Assembly (NCBI GenBank): GCA_003640385.1
Contig: RCAB01000206.1
Span: 1-64,000, forward strand
Direction: 5' to 3'
Source: Setaria digitata
Lineage: Eukaryota; Nematoda; Chromadorea; Rhabditida; Setariidae
Length of the DNA stretch: 64,000 bases
Part shown: in pieces, positions 62,201 through 64,000 of the stretch
How positions within the stretch are numbered: position 1 is the stretch's first letter
Layout of the letters: the number at the start of each line of letters is the position of its first letter
Position numbers and translations under genes: made by a program
The notes under the pieces: generated by a model
What the model saw: only the letters and a program-made list of their open reading frames with translations
Database searches by the model: none
Told to the model about the DNA's origin: nothing

Positions 62201-62829
62201 CATCTGTAGGTCGCAGAGAAGACACGGGAGCAGCATCCAGATGGCCGTAATTCTGGACAGTAGCAATCTCAAAAAAGATATCAGAGTAATTTGCAGAATG
62301 TAAATCAGTCCAGATCTGAGCTGATTCCTTCGCTGGAAGACAGAATGACCGTTATTCCCTACTTTCTAAAAGAGAAAAGAGCTAGTAAAGTAAAGAACAG
62401 GAGAGATGCATTTGCAGGATAGGTTCGAGAGGTGATGCTGCTGGTAGTAGCTGCATTCATCAGGAAGGCTGTGCTTCTCCATCATGCATTGTGGACTGCG
62501 CTACGATGTTGGTGATAGAACTGCCTTGATGGGGTAGTGCAGTCTAGCTAGCTGATATGTTGTTCTAGCACTGCTAAGCCTATTTGAGATGAGTGTTTTA
62601 GCCACATTGGATGATAGATGGATAGATGTAGTAAGGAGCAGAACATGTTGCAACTCCGCGGAAAGGACTGAGCGTCTCGAAAAGCAGCACACGGCGGCGA
62701 CACATCGATCTTGTCCTCCTCCATGTTGTCTCACTCGTCACCCGTCACCCGTCACCCGTCACTCGTATTTGTTCCAGTAGTAGCACCACCGCTAGCGGTA
62801 TCAGCTGTTTGTGCACCACCGCACTGCAT
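56250..62829 (-). CDS. Large multi-zinc-finger protein with seven paired C2H2 units
   Basis: Likely a nuclear nucleic-acid-binding protein. About 19 exons; 17 are well supported from 61813 down to the stop at 56250 (61745-61813, 61540-61662, 60914-61255, 60582-60659, 60328-60503, 59977-60178, 59745-59840, 59499-59680, 59206-59305, 58959-59078, 58423-58668, 58249-58353, 57930-58033, 57679-57822, 57386-57542, 56916-57196, 56250-56421; 898 codons plus stop, no phase breaks). Preferred 5' exons are 62763-62829 (MQCGGAQTADTASGG) and 62226-62332, giving about 956 aa. Seven repeats each have a CxxC...HxxxxH finger, a second finger of the type QCPLC...HxxxxH, a linker, then CFPGW/R (CFPDW, CFPNR, CFLDW variants). 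Examples are CHLCWEESRYPGRH and CPLCSFASNYDIH. Paired fingers recall C. elegans PZF-1, a tentative comparison from memory. The first two exons are uncertain. Confidence 0.78.
62736..62763. repeat. Four-copy 7-bp tandem repeat (CGTCACC)
   Basis: Four head-to-tail copies of CGTCACC (the last CGTCACT) lie at the 5' end of the zinc-finger gene. On the minus strand each copy offers a GTGACG sequence, so candidate splice donors recur every 7 nt in shifting frames. The preferred exon 1 ends at the edge of this repeat. Confidence 0.85.
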
Positions 62830-63095
62830 GGATTCAGACACTCGTCAAACAAGTTATCGTCGTTGCTGAAGCACACAGAGAGACGATAACTAAACTCTAA
62901 CCACTCATAAAGTGAAACGATAGATGAGGCCTTCTAAATCTAGCAATATCTACTACTGAGAGACACTGAGCTTATCTCTTTCTGCATATCACGATTTACG
63001 CTTTATGTCTTTTGTAGTTGCAGTGTGCAGCACTAAGCAGTCCCTCATAAAATATTTCCGTTTATCACAGATGAAATTAAGCACAAATAAATCTT

Positions 63096-63809
63096 TTAGT
63101 TTCCTGACAGAAGCTTTTCTCTAATTACTTCATTTATTTCATCAGCTTCAATTCGTCGATTACATTCATTAAGAACAGCTATACGCAGTTTGGTGAAATG
63201 TCTCTTCGCTCTGCTTTTTTGCGCTTTCCTAACAAGATCCTCATTTTCATGGAGAACCTTCTCTACAACAAACAAAACTTCGTCTCTCTTCAATATCCGC
63301 CATAAATTTTCTTCATTTGCAATCTGAAAATAATACAATCAACACTTTTACAATATTCACCTTTCCTTTTTTCCTGTCTAAAACATATATAAAAATAAGG
63401 CACATTTCGTGAGGAATTGTGAAAATTCCATGAGAAAACATTACCTCGGTTGGCGATTTGTCTAATTTTGTTTGTATATATCTTCTTAACAGATCAAAAG
63501 TTGTCAGTCTGGTTAATCGCTTAATGTGAAAAAGATATACTGCTTCTATGAAATAGCTTATGAAAGTTGTTCTGAAAGAAAAAAAACATTCCAAAAATAC
63601 TAGCAGACTTCCGAGTGAATAAAGCATAATTTTTTGTTTAAAGATTGTTCAAAGAACCAGCAAACTTACTGTAATAAAGGAAATGTTTTATTGCAGTTAC
63701 GACAAATTGTTTGCAACAAATAAATCCACTCAACTAGTACAGGAGCCATTAAAGCATTTTCACATGCATTTAGAACTATTTCAACAAATGCAGCGAGCGC
63801 ATTTTCATT
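63096..63809 (-). CDS. 3' end of an unrecognised gene (partial)
   Basis: Family not recognised. Three exons (63670-63809, 63445-63571, 63096-63323) join in phase to 495 nt ending in TAA at 63096. The 5' end lies outside the window or in unseen exons. The translation is largely alpha-helical in character: NENALAAFVEIVLNACENAL and VEWIYLLQTICRNC, then FHIKRLTRLTTFDLLRRYIQ, then a charged C-terminus (KAQKSRAKRHFTKLR, IEADEINEVIREKLLSGN). There is no signal peptide, obvious membrane segment or known motif. Splice sites are good (CA|GTAAGT; CTTTCAG; GAG|GTAATG; TTTTCAG). It reads in the same direction as the zinc-finger gene, whose preferred start lies about 270 bp downstream, close enough that a nematode operon is possible. 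Confidence 0.62.
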
Positions 63810-64000
63810 CTGAACGAAAAAATTTATATAAGGCTCAAGGGAACTTTATTTTCGACTTTTTTATTTTAAAAATGAGAAGTTATTTTGTTATTTCGGTTGT
63901 GAGAATTCAGTCAGTGCAAATCGCTATCTACAGGATACAATCATATATTATTTGAGGTAATGATATTGCGAATATGACTTCCGTTCAAGAGCTTATTATT

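Noticed and set aside
62501..62780. Frames of 63-77 codons on both strands near the 7-bp repeat
   Set aside because: They conflict with the preferred 5' exon of the zinc-finger gene, are cysteine/serine-rich from repeat-like DNA, and have no homology that I recognise.

Overview
The window looks like nuclear DNA of a nematode, probably an AT-rich parasitic (filarial-type) genome. The evidence is strong AT bias, short exons split by AT-rich introns with TTTTCAG/TTTGCAG/TTATAG acceptors, long gene-poor spacers, and a Twist-type bHLH protein whose basic region and short C-terminus look like the nematode HLH-8 form. I see no rRNA, tRNA, CRISPR array or bacterial-style operon. Most real exons are shorter than the usual ORF cut-off, so the gene models were assembled by eye from splice sites, reading-frame phase and comparison between paralogues.

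Left to right: (1) Gene A (minus, 1869-4696), gene B (plus, 25336-27784) and gene C (plus, 39641-42232) are three dispersed paralogues. They have the same five-exon structure, the same intron phases and a 147-nt second exon in each. They encode single-pass membrane proteins with a cysteine-rich ectodomain, and I do not recognise the family. A and C, but not B, keep a cytoplasmic YDIPW motif just after the last splice junction. (2) Between them lie long spacers holding a few small multi-exon candidate genes (27836-28820 minus; 31201-33733 plus; weaker 5590-5901 plus), a near-identical 387-bp direct duplication (36812-37198 and 38635-39021), a CA microsatellite and several GC-richer blocks that may be regulatory. 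(3) 46707-49597 (plus) is a somatomedin-B/thrombospondin type 1 protein (SBSPON-like), with a large insert inside the somatomedin-B cysteine framework. (4) 53425-55088 (minus) is the Twist/HLH-8-like bHLH gene. (5) 56250-62829 (minus) is a large gene encoding about seven tandem paired-zinc-finger units, each followed by a CFPGW/R-like motif. (6) 63096-63809 (minus) is the 3' end of an unrecognised gene running out of the window. It lies only about 270 bp upstream of the preferred start of the zinc-finger gene, in the same orientation.

The genes do not form an obvious single pathway. The Twist and zinc-finger genes are transcriptional regulators. The SBSPON-like protein is probably secreted to the extracellular matrix. 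The A/B/C proteins look like surface receptors or adhesion molecules. The most novel content is the A/B/C family, the repeat architecture of the zinc-finger protein and the hidden small multi-exon genes. All intron/exon models rest on sequence reading alone and need transcript support.
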